Part shown: positions 7,968 through 16,821 of the stretch, one piece after another | How the letters are laid out: each line of letters starts with the position of its first letter | Numbering within the stretch: the first letter of the stretch is position 1 | The notes under the pieces: generated by a model | Told to the model about the DNA's origin: nothing | The model's input: the letters and a program-made list of their open reading frames with translations, nothing else | Databases searched by the model: none | NCBI RefSeq assembly: GCF_021026345.1 | Contig: NZ_JAJNCZ010000002.1 | Span: 558,001-622,000 of the forward strand | Length of the DNA: 64,000 bases | Direction: 5' to 3' | Source of the DNA: Rhizobium sp. GN54 | GTDB taxonomy: Bacteria > Pseudomonadota > Alphaproteobacteria > Rhizobiales > Rhizobiaceae | Translations under genes and position numbers: made by a program

Positions 7968-8004
7968 GAGGCCCCCGCGCAATTCAGCCATGCGCGGAGG
8001 CCTC
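7968..8004 (-). terminator. Terminator hairpin of the adhC-fghA operon
   Basis: Minus strand: GAGGCCTCCGCGCA pairs with TGCGCGGGGGCCTC (14 bp with one G-U type pair), then TTGATTTT. It lies 20 bases past the fghA stop. The T-rich stretch may also provide the -35 box (TTGATT) of a gdx promoter, with GATATC about 16 bases further; this last point is weak. Confidence 0.75.
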
Positions 8005-8024
8005 GGAGCTGGATGCTGCGCGCG

Positions 8025-8858
8025 TCAGCCGAGCCGCGCGGCGTGCCATTTCAGGTGATCGTCCATGAAGGTCGAGATGAAGTAGTAGGAGTGGTCGTAG
8101 CGCTCGTGCATGCGCAGCGTCAGGCCGATGTCGGTGCCCTGGATCGCCTCATCGAACAGCCAGGGACGCAGGCCGTTCTCCAGGAAGCCGTCGGCCTTGC
8201 CCTGGTCGATCAGGAATTCGGGGAACCGGGCGCCGTCCTCGACGAGGGCGCAGGCGTCGTACTGCCGCCAGTTGGCCTGGTCGGGGCCGAGATACTTCTC
8301 GAAGGAGCCGGAAGACCAGTCGGCAGTCGAGGGCTGGACGATCGGCGCGAAGGCGGAGCAGCTCCTGAAGCGGTCGGGATGCTTCAGCGCGATCGTCATC
8401 GCGCCATGGCCGCCCATCGAATGGCCGAAGATGCCCTGGCGGTCCATGTCGACGCGGAAATGCTGGGCGACGAAAGCCGGCAGTTCCTCGGTGATGTAGG
8501 TGTACATCTGGTAGTGTTCGGCCCAGGGCTTCTCGGTGGCGTCGAGATAGAAGCCCGCACCCTTGCCCATCTGCCAGTTCGTCAGTTCGTCCGGCACGTC
8601 GTTGCCGCGCGGGCTGGTATCGGGGCAGACGACGATGAGCCCGAGCTCGGCGGCCATGCGGCGATACTCGCCCTTTTCCATGACGTTGGCATGGGTACAG
8701 GTCAGGCCGGACAGGTACCACAGCACCGGGCAGGGGTCGGTGATCGCCTTCGGCGGAACGAAGACGGCAAAGGTCATCTCGCAATTGCAGGCGAGCGAAT
8801 CATGGGCGTACACGCCCTGCATGCCGCCGAAGGCCTGGTTCTGGGATAGGACTTTCAT
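8025..8858 (-). CDS. fghA: S-formylglutathione hydrolase
   Basis: Hydrolyses S-formylglutathione to glutathione and formate, the second step of glutathione-dependent formaldehyde oxidation. The 277-residue alpha/beta hydrolase has the nucleophile elbow GHSMGG (Ser147), the oxyanion region LWYLSGLTC, and the esterase-D motif SPRGNDVP. The ATG at 8858 has GGAG six bases upstream. It is the last gene of the adhC-GNAT-yaiI-DUF1345-fghA unit and is followed by a strong terminator. Its partner enzyme AdhC is encoded at the start of the same run. Confidence 0.96.
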   Translation of the reverse strand: MKVLSQNQAFGGMQGVYAHDSLACNCEMTFAVFVPPKAITDPCPVLWYLSGLTCTHANVMEKGEYRRMAAELGLIVVCPDTSPRGNDVPDELTNWQMGKGAGFYLDATEKPWAEHYQMYTYITEELPAFVAQHFRVDMDRQGIFGHSMGGHGAMTIALKHPDRFRSCSAFAPIVQPSTADWSSGSFEKYLGPDQANWRQYDACALVEDGARFPEFLIDQGKADGFLENGLRPWLFDEAIQGTDIGLTLRMHERYDHSYYFISTFMDDHLKWHAARLG

Positions 8859-8880
8859 GGGGAGCTCCAATGGTTTGACG

Positions 8881-9537
8881 TCACGAGGCGAGCGCGACGG
8901 CCGCATTCACGGCGGCTGCGACGAGCACGGTGTTGAAGAAGAAGGAAACGATCGCATGCAGGAGGTTGAGCTTGCGCATCTGCGTGGTGGTGACGGCCAC
9001 GTCTGAGGTCTGCGCGGTCATTCCGATGACGAAGGCGAAATAGAGGAAATCGAAGATGCCGGGCATGCCGGTCTGCGGGAAATCCAGCCCGCGTTCCCCC
9101 GGTTGCAGCGACTTGCCGCCCTGCGGGCGCCAGTAGACATGGGCGTAGTGGACCGCGGCCATCGTGTGGATCGTGAACCAGCCGAGCACCACCGATGCGA
9201 AGGAGAGGATCAGGTCCAGCGGCTCGACGACGTCGCCCTCGTTGAGGACGATGAAGAGGGAGGCGAGCGAGATCGCGAAAGCGCCGACGGTCACGAGCAG
9301 GATGATCGGCGCCGGCGTATCGGTGTCGACGGCGTATTTCTTGAGGTAGCCGCCGGTAAGATAGGGCAGGCGCCGTCCGATCATCAGAAGGTAGAGCATG
9401 AAGAAGGAGATGCCGCCCAGCTGTGCTGCGACCCGCATCCGCAGCCACAGGGCTATCGGCAGGATCAGGAGGGCTGCGATGGCGGCAATGTAGAACGGGC
9501 GATGGCGGCTGTGCGGCGCCTTTGCCGGCGTGATCAT
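8881..9537 (-). CDS. DUF1345 family membrane protein
   Basis: A 218-residue membrane protein with about five transmembrane helices. Typical DUF1345 stretches are YLLMIGRRLPYLTGG, the middle HTMAAVHYAHVYW and the late FLYFAFVIGMTAQTSDVAV. The biochemical role of DUF1345 is unknown. I chose the ATG at 9537 (MITPAKAPH), which overlaps the yaiI stop as ATGA and implies coupling. The gene lies between yaiI and fghA inside the formaldehyde operon, so it is co-transcribed with detoxification genes; whether it takes part is unknown. Confidence 0.9.
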   Translation of the reverse strand: MITPAKAPHSRHRPFYIAAIAALLILPIALWLRMRVAAQLGGISFFMLYLLMIGRRLPYLTGGYLKKYAVDTDTPAPIILLVTVGAFAISLASLFIVLNEGDVVEPLDLILSFASVVLGWFTIHTMAAVHYAHVYWRPQGGKSLQPGERGLDFPQTGMPGIFDFLYFAFVIGMTAQTSDVAVTTTQMRKLNLLHAIVSFFFNTVLVAAAVNAAVALAS

Positions 9538-9989
9538 GGCGCTGTGCCCGACGATTTCGCGCGGCGGCACAGGCGGTCGAGCGTCTCGAGAAAGGCCGAG
9601 CGGTCGCGCGGCGAAAAGGCGGCGTTGTAGCCCTTGCTTTCGCCGGTCTCGCGCAGATGCTGGCCGAGGTCGCGCATGGCGGTGGCCATGCCGATGTTTG
9701 TCCGGTCGAAGACCCGCCCGGTCGGCCCGGTGACGAAGGCATCCCTGGCGACGCAGCGCCCGGCGAGCGGTACGTCGGCGGTGACGACGATGTCTGCGGG
9801 CTCGACGTGCTCGACGATCCAGTCGTCGGCGGCGTCGAAGCTACCCGAGACGATAACGTTCTTCACCGTCGGGTCGCGCGAGGGCCTGAGACCGGAATTG
9901 GCCACGAAGGTCACTTCGATGCCGTGGCGTTCGGCGACCTTGAGGATTTCCGGCTTGACCGGGCAGGCATCGGCATCGACGTAGATCAT
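9534..9989 (-). CDS. YaiI/YqxD family protein (UPF0178, DUF188)
   Basis: A 151-residue protein with the signature opening MIYVDADACPVK and the later TADVPLAGRCV motif, both rich in acidic residues and fitting a PIN-like fold proposed for this family. Activity is not established. The C-terminal TSG-containing segment is normal for the family. It overlaps the downstream DUF1345 gene by four bases and follows the GNAT gene after 23 bases, so it belongs to the adhC-fghA transcription unit. Confidence 0.92.
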   Translation of the reverse strand: MIYVDADACPVKPEILKVAERHGIEVTFVANSGLRPSRDPTVKNVIVSGSFDAADDWIVEHVEPADIVVTADVPLAGRCVARDAFVTGPTGRVFDRTNIGMATAMRDLGQHLRETGESKGYNAAFSPRDRSAFLETLDRLCRRAKSSGTAP

Positions 9990-10012
9990 TGCGTACGTGC
10001 TTCCGCTGTTCT

Positions 10013-10486
10013 TCAGGCGTTTCCGGGCGACGGCGGCCGCAGCATGTCGACATGCGGAATGCCGTCTTCCAGATACTCCTCCGAAGTCGGAGAAAAGCCA
10101 AAGGCTTCGTAGAAGTGCGTCAGATGGCTCTGCGCGGAGAGCGCGATCGCCTCGTTCGGGTAAAGCCGCTCGCAGGCCACGATCGCCTCGCGCATCAGCG
10201 CATCGCCCAGGCGCTTGCCGCGATGATCCGGGGATACGGCGACGCGTCCGATCCGCGGAAGTGCATCGGCCACCGGCCGCCAGAGCCTTGCGCAGGCGAG
10301 CAGGCCCGTGCCGTCCAGCAGGCGCAGATGCCGGCAGGCCGGATCGTTGCCGTCGAGCTCGGGGTAGGGGCAGTTCTGCTCCACCACGAAGACGTCGACG
10401 CGCATCTTCAGCATGGCGTAGAGGTCGACGGCGGAGAACTCCTCCAGCCTCCGCACGTCGACCGTATAGGCGGGCGAAGTCGTCAA
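10013..10486 (-). CDS. GNAT-family (ElaA-like) N-acetyltransferase
   Basis: About 157 residues. The block MLKMRVDVFVVEQNCPYPELDG is the ElaA signature (first half), followed by RIGRVAVSPDHRGKRLGDAL, the acetyl-CoA-binding GNAT motif A, and HFYEAFGFSPTSEEYLEDGIPH at the end. The substrate is unknown. No ATG or GTG lies at the expected place; the best start is TTG at 10486, overlapping the adhC stop (TATTGACG). A GTG at 10456 would give a shorter protein. The overlap suggests translation by ribosomes finishing adhC. Confidence 0.85.
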   Translation of the reverse strand: MTTSPAYTVDVRRLEEFSAVDLYAMLKMRVDVFVVEQNCPYPELDGNDPACRHLRLLDGTGLLACARLWRPVADALPRIGRVAVSPDHRGKRLGDALMREAIVACERLYPNEAIALSAQSHLTHFYEAFGFSPTSEEYLEDGIPHVDMLRPPSPGNA

Positions 10487-11610
10487 TAGACCACCACGCC
10501 GCGGATGCTCTCGCCCTTGTGCATCAGTTCGAAGCCGTTGTTGATGTCTTCGAGCGGCATGGTGTGGGTGATCATCGGATCGATCTGGATCTTGCCCTCC
10601 ATGTACCAGTCGACGATCTTCGGCACGTCGGTGCGGCCGCGCGCGCCGCCGAAGGCGGTGCCCATCCAATTGCGGCCGGTGACGAGCTGGAACGGACGCG
10701 TCGAGATTTCCTGGCCGGCGCCGGCGACGCCGATGATGACCGACTTGCCCCAGCCGCGATGCGAAGCCTCCAGCGCCTGGCGCATCACCTTGGTGTTTCC
10801 GGTGCAGTCGAAGGTGTAGTCTGCGCCGCCGATCAGGTCGCCGTTGCGCTTCGTCATGTTGACGAGATAGGGCACGATGTCGTCGCCCACCTCCTTCGGG
10901 TTGACGAAGTGCGTCATGCCGAACTTCTCGCCCCATGCCTTGCGGTCATTGTTGATGTCGACGCCGATGATCATGTCGGCGCCGGCAAGGCGCAGCCCCT
11001 GCAGCACGTTCAGTCCGATGCCGCCGAGACCGAAGACGATCGCGGTCGAGCCGATCTCGACCTTTGCCGTGTTGATGACAGCGCCGATGCCGGTGGTGAC
11101 GCCGCAGCCGATGTAGCAGATCTTGTCGAAGGGCGCGTCCGGGTTGACCTTGGCGAGCGCGATTTCCGGCAGCACCGTATAGTTGGCGAAGGTGGAGCAG
11201 CCCATGTAGTGGTGGATCTTGTCCTTGCCGATCGAGAAGCGGCTGGTGCCGTCCGGCATCAGGCCCTGGCCCTGCGTGGCCCGGATCGAGGTGCAGAGAT
11301 TGGTCTTGCGCGACAGGCAGGAATAGCACTCGCGGCATTCCGGCGTGTAGAGCGGAATGACGTGGTCGCCCTTCTTGACCGAGGTGACGCCCGGACCGAC
11401 GTCGACGACGATGCCGGCGCCCTCGTGGCCGAGGATGGCCGGGAACAGCCCTTCCGGATCGGCGCCCGAGAGGGTGAAGTCATCGGTGTGGCAGATGCCG
11501 GTGGCCTTGACCTCGACCAGCACCTCGCCGGCCCGGGGACCCTCCAGTTGCACGGTCATGACCTCCAGCGGCTTTCCGGCCTGAACGGCGACAGCGGCGC
11601 GTACGTCCAT
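10483..11610 (-). CDS. adhC: S-(hydroxymethyl)glutathione dehydrogenase / class III alcohol dehydrogenase
   Basis: Oxidises S-hydroxymethylglutathione (from formaldehyde plus glutathione) to S-formylglutathione with NAD+. The 375-residue length is exactly that of class III ADHs. Catalytic zinc ligands are seen in KATGICHTDD (Cys40) and GHEGAG (His62), the structural zinc site is the cluster Cys92-Cys95-Cys98-Cys106, and the Rossmann motif reads VFGLGGIGLNV. The ATG at 11610 follows AGGAGAGAG. It heads the operon ending with fghA, which supplies the next enzyme. Also known as frmA, flhA or gfa-associated adhI. Confidence 0.97.
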   Translation of the reverse strand: MDVRAAVAVQAGKPLEVMTVQLEGPRAGEVLVEVKATGICHTDDFTLSGADPEGLFPAILGHEGAGIVVDVGPGVTSVKKGDHVIPLYTPECRECYSCLSRKTNLCTSIRATQGQGLMPDGTSRFSIGKDKIHHYMGCSTFANYTVLPEIALAKVNPDAPFDKICYIGCGVTTGIGAVINTAKVEIGSTAIVFGLGGIGLNVLQGLRLAGADMIIGVDINNDRKAWGEKFGMTHFVNPKEVGDDIVPYLVNMTKRNGDLIGGADYTFDCTGNTKVMRQALEASHRGWGKSVIIGVAGAGQEISTRPFQLVTGRNWMGTAFGGARGRTDVPKIVDWYMEGKIQIDPMITHTMPLEDINNGFELMHKGESIRGVVVY

Positions 11611-11703
11611 GATCTCTCTCCTTAACTCCAATGGAACCTGATTCGATGCGGACCATTGCAGAGCCCGGGCGGGCACTCAAGTCCATCTCGACGGCGGGGG
11701 TGC

Positions 11704-12117
11704 TCAATCGTCGCCTCGACGACCGCGCATACCCAGCCGGGCGATCTCGGCCTCGAGCGCGTCGATCGCTTCACCGGTCCGGGCATGCAGGCGACGGACC
11801 TCCTCCAGCCGCTCGAAAAGAGGGTGGGTGGAGGTTTCCGGGCCCGTCTCGGACGGAGCCTCGCCGATCCCGGCGATCAGCCAGGACGGCGATACGCCGA
11901 GAATGCCGGCGAGCATGAACAGCGCCTGCGTGCGCGGCTCGGCATGGTCGCGCTCCCAGTCTCCGACGGTGTCCTCCGGAAGTCCCATCCGTGCCGCGAG
12001 TTCGCCGAGCGACAGGTCGAGGGCGTCGCGCGCACGCCAGATGCGGCCGCCGAGCGTGTCGCCATCGGCACGGGGCGAGCGGAAGGGGATGGTGTTGTCA
12101 TCGCCGGACTTTGCCAT
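11704..12117 (-). CDS. XRE-family helix-turn-helix regulator
   Basis: A 137-residue cytoplasmic protein. Residues about 25-85 form a Cro/cI-type HTH (LSLGELAARMGLPEDTVGDWE, with recognition helix around EDTVGDWERDHAEPR), and the C-terminus is a predicted coiled coil (HPLFERLEEVRRLHARTG). GGAGG lies 5 bases before the ATG. It is upstream of and in the same direction as adhC (93-base gap), so it could be co-transcribed with or regulate the formaldehyde operon; this is only positional inference. No toxin partner is next to it. Confidence 0.88.
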   Translation of the reverse strand: MAKSGDDNTIPFRSPRADGDTLGGRIWRARDALDLSLGELAARMGLPEDTVGDWERDHAEPRTQALFMLAGILGVSPSWLIAGIGEAPSETGPETSTHPLFERLEEVRRLHARTGEAIDALEAEIARLGMRGRRGDD

Positions 12118-12309
12118 GACGGCCTCCGTTTTCTTCAGCGAAATCTTAAGGATGGAAGTGCTGCATGGCTACCCCAAATGCGCCGCGTGCCGCCGCAGCA
12201 CCCTGCGGCGCCCCTTGACCGCGCCGTGTACGATGCGGTTGAAACAGGCTGACCGCTCGATGATTCCGGGCCGGTCACCTCGCCCATCGAATCGCTCCAG
12301 GGTTCACCC

Positions 12310-13251
12310 ATGCAACCGTCGACGGTCCATTTCAGGCAGCACGTGATGCAGGGGATGGCATTGATGGCCTTCGCCATGACGATCCTTCCCGGTATGGATG
12401 CGATCGCAAAGTACATGGCGACCTACGAGGGCATGTCGCCGGGGCAGATGACCTTCTACCGCTTCTTCTTCCAGCTCGTCTGCACGCTGCCGCTGCTGTT
12501 GACGGTAATGGGCCGCGACGCCTTCCGGGCGAAGAGGCCATGGATGAACCTTTTGCGCGGAGTGCTGCACGGTGCGGCGAGCCTGCTGTTCTTCGTCGCC
12601 GTGAAGTACATGCCGCTCGCCGACGTCTTTGCCATCTACTTCGTCGAGCCGTTCATGCTGACGGCGATGTCGGCGGTCTTCCTCGGCGAAAGCGTCGGCT
12701 GGCGGCGATGGCTGGCGATCGCAGTCGGTTTCTGCGGGGCGCTGATCGTCATCCAGCCGAGCTTTGCGATCTTCGGCTGGACCGCGCTGCTTCCGGTCGC
12801 CTGCGCCTTTCTCTACACGCTCTACTTGTTTCTCAACCGGGCGATCGGGGAGGGCGATTCGCCCCTGACGATGCAGACGATCTCCGGCTTCGGCGGCATG
12901 ATGTTCATGGCCGGCGCGCTTGCGGTCGGAAACGGCGCGGGGCTGGAAAATTTCGCGCTGTCGCTGCCGCAATCGCCGTTGGCCTTGGGACTGCTGCTGA
13001 TCCTGGGCTCGCTTTCCGGATATGCCCACCTTCTGGTCGTGCGTGCCTTCCGCATGGCGCCGCTGTCGCTGCTGGCGCCGTTCCAGTATTTCGAGATCAT
13101 CTCGGCCACGATCCTCGGCTATGCCCTGTTTGGCGATTTTCCCAATCTGTGGAAATGGGTCGGCATCGCCATCATCGTCGGTTCCGGCCTGTTCATCATC
13201 TGGCGGGAGCGGATGGCCGCCAGAAACGTCGGCCCTGTGGCACCGGATTGA
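12310..13251 (+). CDS. DMT-superfamily transporter (EamA repeats)
   Basis: A 313-residue protein with ten predicted transmembrane helices in two EamA repeats: the first includes KYMPLADVFAIYFVEPFM, the second RAFRMAPLSLLAPFQYFEI, the usual signature in each half. The family exports small metabolites; the substrate cannot be inferred. The gene is a single unit, divergent from the XRE regulator, sharing a 190-base intergenic region with it. The N-terminal extension before helix 1 (MQPSTVHFRQHVMQG) is short and normal. Confidence 0.9.
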   Translation: MQPSTVHFRQHVMQGMALMAFAMTILPGMDAIAKYMATYEGMSPGQMTFYRFFFQLVCTLPLLLTVMGRDAFRAKRPWMNLLRGVLHGAASLLFFVAVKYMPLADVFAIYFVEPFMLTAMSAVFLGESVGWRRWLAIAVGFCGALIVIQPSFAIFGWTALLPVACAFLYTLYLFLNRAIGEGDSPLTMQTISGFGGMMFMAGALAVGNGAGLENFALSLPQSPLALGLLLILGSLSGYAHLLVVRAFRMAPLSLLAPFQYFEIISATILGYALFGDFPNLWKWVGIAIIVGSGLFIIWRERMAARNVGPVAPD

Positions 13252-13458
13252 GACGGCTGTGCCTTTTCGGGACGGACCGGGCGGGAAGCGTCGGCGGGGC
13301 CGCGTTCTGCCGGATGCGTTTCTTAACATTTGAAGCATAGTGTGGGACCGGCGTACCGCTGACGGGTCAGACGCGGTCCGCAGGTATCGTTCGTGGAATT
13401 CCGCCCCGGGCCGCTCCGGCTTCCGGCGCGGCTGTCAGGTGGCTCGGGGAGCGTTTGC

Positions 13459-14742
13459 GTGTCGCCGGAACTGTCCGTTGTCATCCTGCTCGGCATCAAT
13501 CTCGGCCTGGTCTGGCTGCTGCTGGCCGCTCCGCTCGGCCGGCGAACCCTTCGCCTGCGCCGGACCTTCGAAGCGGATGCCATGAAGATCTGGTCGGCGG
13601 TCTTCCCGCTGGGCGCTAACGCGGACTGGCACCACTCTGTCATCTCCAGCACGCGGATCGGCGACGGCCGTGTCCGGCAGGCCTATGCGCATGTGGACAG
13701 GACGGGAAAGCCGATCCTGCGCACACTCCAGGTGAGCGACGTCACGGCACACGGTCAGGAGCCGGGGCAGGAGCGTCTCGCTTTCTGCGCCCGGGTCGTC
13801 GACGATAGCGCTCTGGATCCATCGTTCTGGCGGCATTTCCGTGAGCGGCGCTCGCTGTCGGCGACGGCCTCCGGCAGCGTGCTGACGATCGAGCAGACGG
13901 ACGACTATCGCGGGCTCGCCTTCCTGCTCTTCCGGTATTTTTCGCTGAGACGCGAGACCAGCGCGCTCGAACAATGGTTGCGAAAGGGTGTGTCGGTACC
14001 GAACGGGCTGTTCGAGCGATCACCGGTGCAGGCGGGGCTCGCGGTGCTCTCGACGCTGCTGCTCTGGCCTTTCTTCGGCCTCCACCTCTACGGCCTGATG
14101 CTGTCCGTGATGCTGACGGTCGTGATCGTCCTGCACGAACTCGGCCACATGGCGGCCTACCGGGCTTGCGGGCACCGGCATGTGCGCATGATCTTCATTC
14201 CCTTCCTGGGCGGGATCGCGATCGGCGGGCGGCCCTACAATTCCCTGTTCGAGGTCGCTTTCTGCGCCCTGATGGGGGCCGGACTGTCGGCCTTCCTGGT
14301 GCCGGTGCTGTCGGCGTTGCACGTCCTGCTCGCCCGGGATGGCGCTTTCCACGCGGAGGCCGGGCGGATCGTGCTCGTCTTCCTCGCCATCCTTGGGGCG
14401 TTCAATCTCCTGAACCTCCTGCCGATGCAGCGCTTCGACGGCGGGCAGGTGCTGCGGCAGGTGTTCTCCTCGCGGCCGGCCCTGGTCGTCGCCAGTTTCG
14501 CGGTGGCGCTTCTCGTTCTCGGCACCGGCTGGCGGGTCGGCCTGCCGCCGATGGCGCTGCTTGCGGGACTTGCGGTGTTCACGCTGCTCAGCATGCTCGG
14601 CAGCCGGAGTGCGGTGAAGCCGCGGCACTCGCTGGTGCCGATGACGAACGGGGAGAGGATCCTGGCCGGCTGCGGGCTCTATGCGGCCGTCGGGCTGCAC
14701 GGATCGGCGATCGTCTACGCCTGCGACCGCCTGTTCGGCTGA
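13459..14742 (+). CDS. M50 (site-2-protease-like) membrane metallopeptidase with N-terminal START/SRPBCC-like domain
   Basis: From the GTG at 13459 the product has 427 residues (GGGGAG about 8 bases upstream; an earlier GTG at 13393 lacks one). Helix 1 (residues 4-24) is followed by a soluble region, about 35-180, with the look of an SRPBCC/START fold: [19 protein letters not shown], repeated beta strands, and a final amphipathic helix [11 protein letters not shown]. The rest is a membrane protease: zinc motif HELGH (226-230), GGIAIGG and the second motif [11 protein letters not shown] (Asp327), the third zinc ligand in S2P enzymes. The last 28 bases overlap the convergent lipB gene. Confidence 0.85.
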   Translation: MSPELSVVILLGINLGLVWLLLAAPLGRRTLRLRRTFEADAMKIWSAVFPLGANADWHHSVISSTRIGDGRVRQAYAHVDRTGKPILRTLQVSDVTAHGQEPGQERLAFCARVVDDSALDPSFWRHFRERRSLSATASGSVLTIEQTDDYRGLAFLLFRYFSLRRETSALEQWLRKGVSVPNGLFERSPVQAGLAVLSTLLLWPFFGLHLYGLMLSVMLTVVIVLHELGHMAAYRACGHRHVRMIFIPFLGGIAIGGRPYNSLFEVAFCALMGAGLSAFLVPVLSALHVLLARDGAFHAEAGRIVLVFLAILGAFNLLNLLPMQRFDGGQVLRQVFSSRPALVVASFAVALLVLGTGWRVGLPPMALLAGLAVFTLLSMLGSRSAVKPRHSLVPMTNGERILAGCGLYAAVGLHGSAIVYACDRLFG

Positions 14743-15488
14743 GGCTGGCTCGGACAAGCCTGCCGATCGTCCGGGGGGAGCGCTGCCACCGGGCCGAATA
14801 CCGTCTCGAAGGCGCCCTTCAGGAAGATGTCGACGTCGCCCATCGCGACGGGAAGGCCGAGGTCGACGAGGCTGGTGACGCCGTAGCCGCGGATACCGCA
14901 GGGGACGATTCCGCCGAAATGGTCGAGTTCCGGATCGACGTTCAGCGACAGGCCGTGGAAGCTGACCCAGCGGCGCAGGCGAATGCCGATCGCGGCGATC
15001 TTGTCCTCGGCCGGAGAGCCGTCGGGCAAGGGCGGGCGCTCCGGGCGTCGCACCCAGACGCCGACGCGGTCCTCGCGGCGTTCGCCGCGGACGTTCATCT
15101 GCGCCAGCGTCTCGATGACGACGTCCTCGAGGGCGGCGACGAAGGCGCGCACGTCCTGCCGGCGCCGCTTCAGGTCGAGCATGACGTAGACGACCCTTTG
15201 TCCCGGGCCGTGATAGGTGTATTCGCCGCCGCGCCCGGTCTGGAACACCGGGAAGCGATCCGGATCGACGAGGTCCGCGCCGTCGGCGCTGGTGCCGGCC
15301 GTATAGAGCGGTGGATGCTCGACCAGCCAGACGAGTTCGTCGGCCTCGCCGGCGGCAATCGCCGCAGCCTCGCGCTCCATCGTCTCCACGGCCACATCAT
15401 AGGGGACGAGTCCGGGCTCGATACGCCAGCGGATCGGCGGCGAGCCCGCGGTTGCGTGCATGGATTTTTCGAGTTCTGCGCGTTGCAT
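14715..15488 (-). CDS. lipB: Octanoyl-[acyl-carrier-protein]:protein octanoyltransferase
   Basis: LipB transfers octanoate from ACP to lipoyl domains such as GcvH and the 2-oxoacid dehydrogenase E2 subunits, the first step of lipoate synthesis. The motif [14 protein letters not shown] holds the conserved substrate-binding residues, FHGLSLNV and [15 protein letters not shown] follow, the last with the catalytic Cys. The ATG at 15488 gives 257 residues. The C-terminal tail after GPVAAL is Pro/Gln-rich and runs 28 bases into the M50 gene on the other strand, which is unusual and may reflect a lost nearer stop. Confidence 0.95.
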   Translation of the reverse strand: MQRAELEKSMHATAGSPPIRWRIEPGLVPYDVAVETMEREAAAIAAGEADELVWLVEHPPLYTAGTSADGADLVDPDRFPVFQTGRGGEYTYHGPGQRVVYVMLDLKRRRQDVRAFVAALEDVVIETLAQMNVRGERREDRVGVWVRRPERPPLPDGSPAEDKIAAIGIRLRRWVSFHGLSLNVDPELDHFGGIVPCGIRGYGVTSLVDLGLPVAMGDVDIFLKGAFETVFGPVAALPPDDRQACPSQPQPNRRSQA

Positions 15489-15617
15489 GGTACGGTCCTT
15501 CAGGCCCTTCTCTGCCAATATAGGCCGGCCGACGCAAGGTTTTGAGGGCCGAATTCGCCCGTTCGCGAGGGCTGTTGAAATTGTTGTCTTTGCCGTCAGA
15601 TTTCTGTTGCAATGGCC

Positions 15618-15646
15618 TTGTGCACCCACAGGGCTTTTGCTACATG
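15618..15646 (+). promoter_or_regulatory. Probable promoter of tRNA-Leu
   Basis: TTGTGC (15618-15623), 17-base spacer, TACATG (15641-15646); the mature tRNA begins 36 bases further. Good spacing and placement, modest -10 box. Confidence 0.4.
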
Positions 15647-15681
15647 CAGCCCCGCCGGCGCAAATCGGCACCTACCACGAT

Positions 15682-15766
15682 GCGGTCGTGGCGGAATTGG
15701 TAGACGCGCAGCGTTGAGGTCGCTGTGGGGCAACCCGTGGAAGTTCGAGTCTTCTCGACCGCACCA
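15682..15766 (+). tRNA. tRNA-Leu (anticodon GAG)
   Basis: An 85-base class II tRNA. The acceptor arms GCGGTCG and CGACCGC pair over 7 bp, with discriminator A and an encoded CCA end. The D arm reads TGGCGGAATTGGTAGACGCG, the anticodon arm CAGCG-TTGAGGT-CGCTG gives anticodon GAG (reads CUC/CUU), a long variable arm (TGGGGCAACCCG) marks the leucine class, and the T loop is GTTCGAGTC. A strong terminator follows within 5 bases. Confidence 0.97.
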
Positions 15767-15770
15767 AGAA

Positions 15771-15798
15771 CCCGGCTCAGGCCGGGTTTTTTGTTTTT
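15771..15798 (+). terminator. Rho-independent terminator of tRNA-Leu
   Basis: CCCGGC-TCAG-GCCGGG (15771-15786) followed by TTTTTTGTTTTT, directly after the tRNA. Confidence 0.92.
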
Positions 15799-15900
15799 AT
15801 TCAGCGATTTGAAGTTTGCGGTCTCCTTGCGGAGGCATGCACAGGCACGCTCTTTTCGCGCGAGGCAGTTGGCGGCCTGATTTGGCTCGCTGCGCCCCGA

Positions 15901-16536
15901 CTACGCTTCCGTTTTTGCCGCCGCGGCGGGATACGTGCGGGGTGTGACCTGGCCGGTCTTCTTTCGGGTACTTCCGGCCTTCCGCTGGTTCTTGCGCAGA
16001 TCGACATAGGACGGCATCTCTCCGGCATTGTGGTAGTAGGCGATCAGGCGCCGGCCCTTGGCAAGCTTGCGCAGCGGCTCCTCCACGACGATGCTGTAGT
16101 CGGGTGCCCGGCCGAACCAGCCGCTCAGCTTCTCAAGATCGACCGGGTCGTGGACATGGTGCCTGCAACTGCCCTTCGGCCACAGAAAGGGGACGGAGAC
16201 GAGCACCCGGTCCGCCATCTGCGTCAGGTGCTGCGCGAAGGCGGCCGCGTCGGGAATATGCTCGAGAACCTGGAAGCAGGACACGAAGTCATATTTCTCC
16301 TCCGGTTGAAAGGTGAAGAAGTCCTGCTCGAAGCCGACCACGTTCGGCGACGTATAGGGATGGCGGATGTCGACCGTGTGGCGGACGGGAATCCAGCGGA
16401 AACGCTCGATGTATTCGGCGTTGGAACTGCCGACATCGAGATAGGACCTTGCGTCGGACGCCAGCACAGACACGATCTGCTCGACGTATCGGTAGTAGAG
16501 AAAATTCCTGCGCTTGGAGAAATAGCCCTTCGCCAT
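15901..16536 (-). CDS. Class I SAM-dependent methyltransferase
   Basis: A 211-residue protein with a Rossmann-type methyltransferase core. Motif I is YLDVGSSNAEYIERF, the acidic residue after strand 2 lies in HTVDIRHPY, motif IV reads YDFVSCFQVLEHIPD (typical of Methyltransf_11/25) and strand 5 contains RVLVSVPFLWPKG. The C-terminus is a basic tail (KNQRKAGSTRKKTGQ), perhaps nucleic-acid or membrane associated. The substrate is unknown; such proteins often act on small molecules or glycans. It sits downstream of, and faces, tRNA-Leu; the PhyH-like gene is upstream on the same strand, 285 bases away. Confidence 0.88.
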   Translation of the reverse strand: MAKGYFSKRRNFLYYRYVEQIVSVLASDARSYLDVGSSNAEYIERFRWIPVRHTVDIRHPYTSPNVVGFEQDFFTFQPEEKYDFVSCFQVLEHIPDAAAFAQHLTQMADRVLVSVPFLWPKGSCRHHVHDPVDLEKLSGWFGRAPDYSIVVEEPLRKLAKGRRLIAYYHNAGEMPSYVDLRKNQRKAGSTRKKTGQVTPRTYPAAAAKTEA

Positions 16537-16821
16537 GTGATGTCCTCAACGGGCGCCGGTCGTCTCATGACGGTGGCGAGGATATCATCTTTCGGATGCG
16601 ATCGCATCCGCCGGGAGAGCAGCAGCCCGTTGAAGGCGGGCCGTTTCTCAGGTTGAGACAGGCCGGGCCGTAGGCTGCGCAATCCGGTCCTGCCTTTGCT
16701 GCGCCGGAACATGTCCGCCATCGGCCTGCCGGTTCGGTCCGGCCGACCGCAGACAGGTTGCTCGCCGGCGTTCTGCCAGTCCGCATCTTCGACGTGGAGG
16801 CTCTGCGGCGACCGTCGGATC

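Noticed and set aside
11704-12117. XRE protein as antitoxin of a toxin-antitoxin pair.
   Set aside because: No small partner ORF with toxin features next to it; the gene stands upstream of adhC on the same strand.
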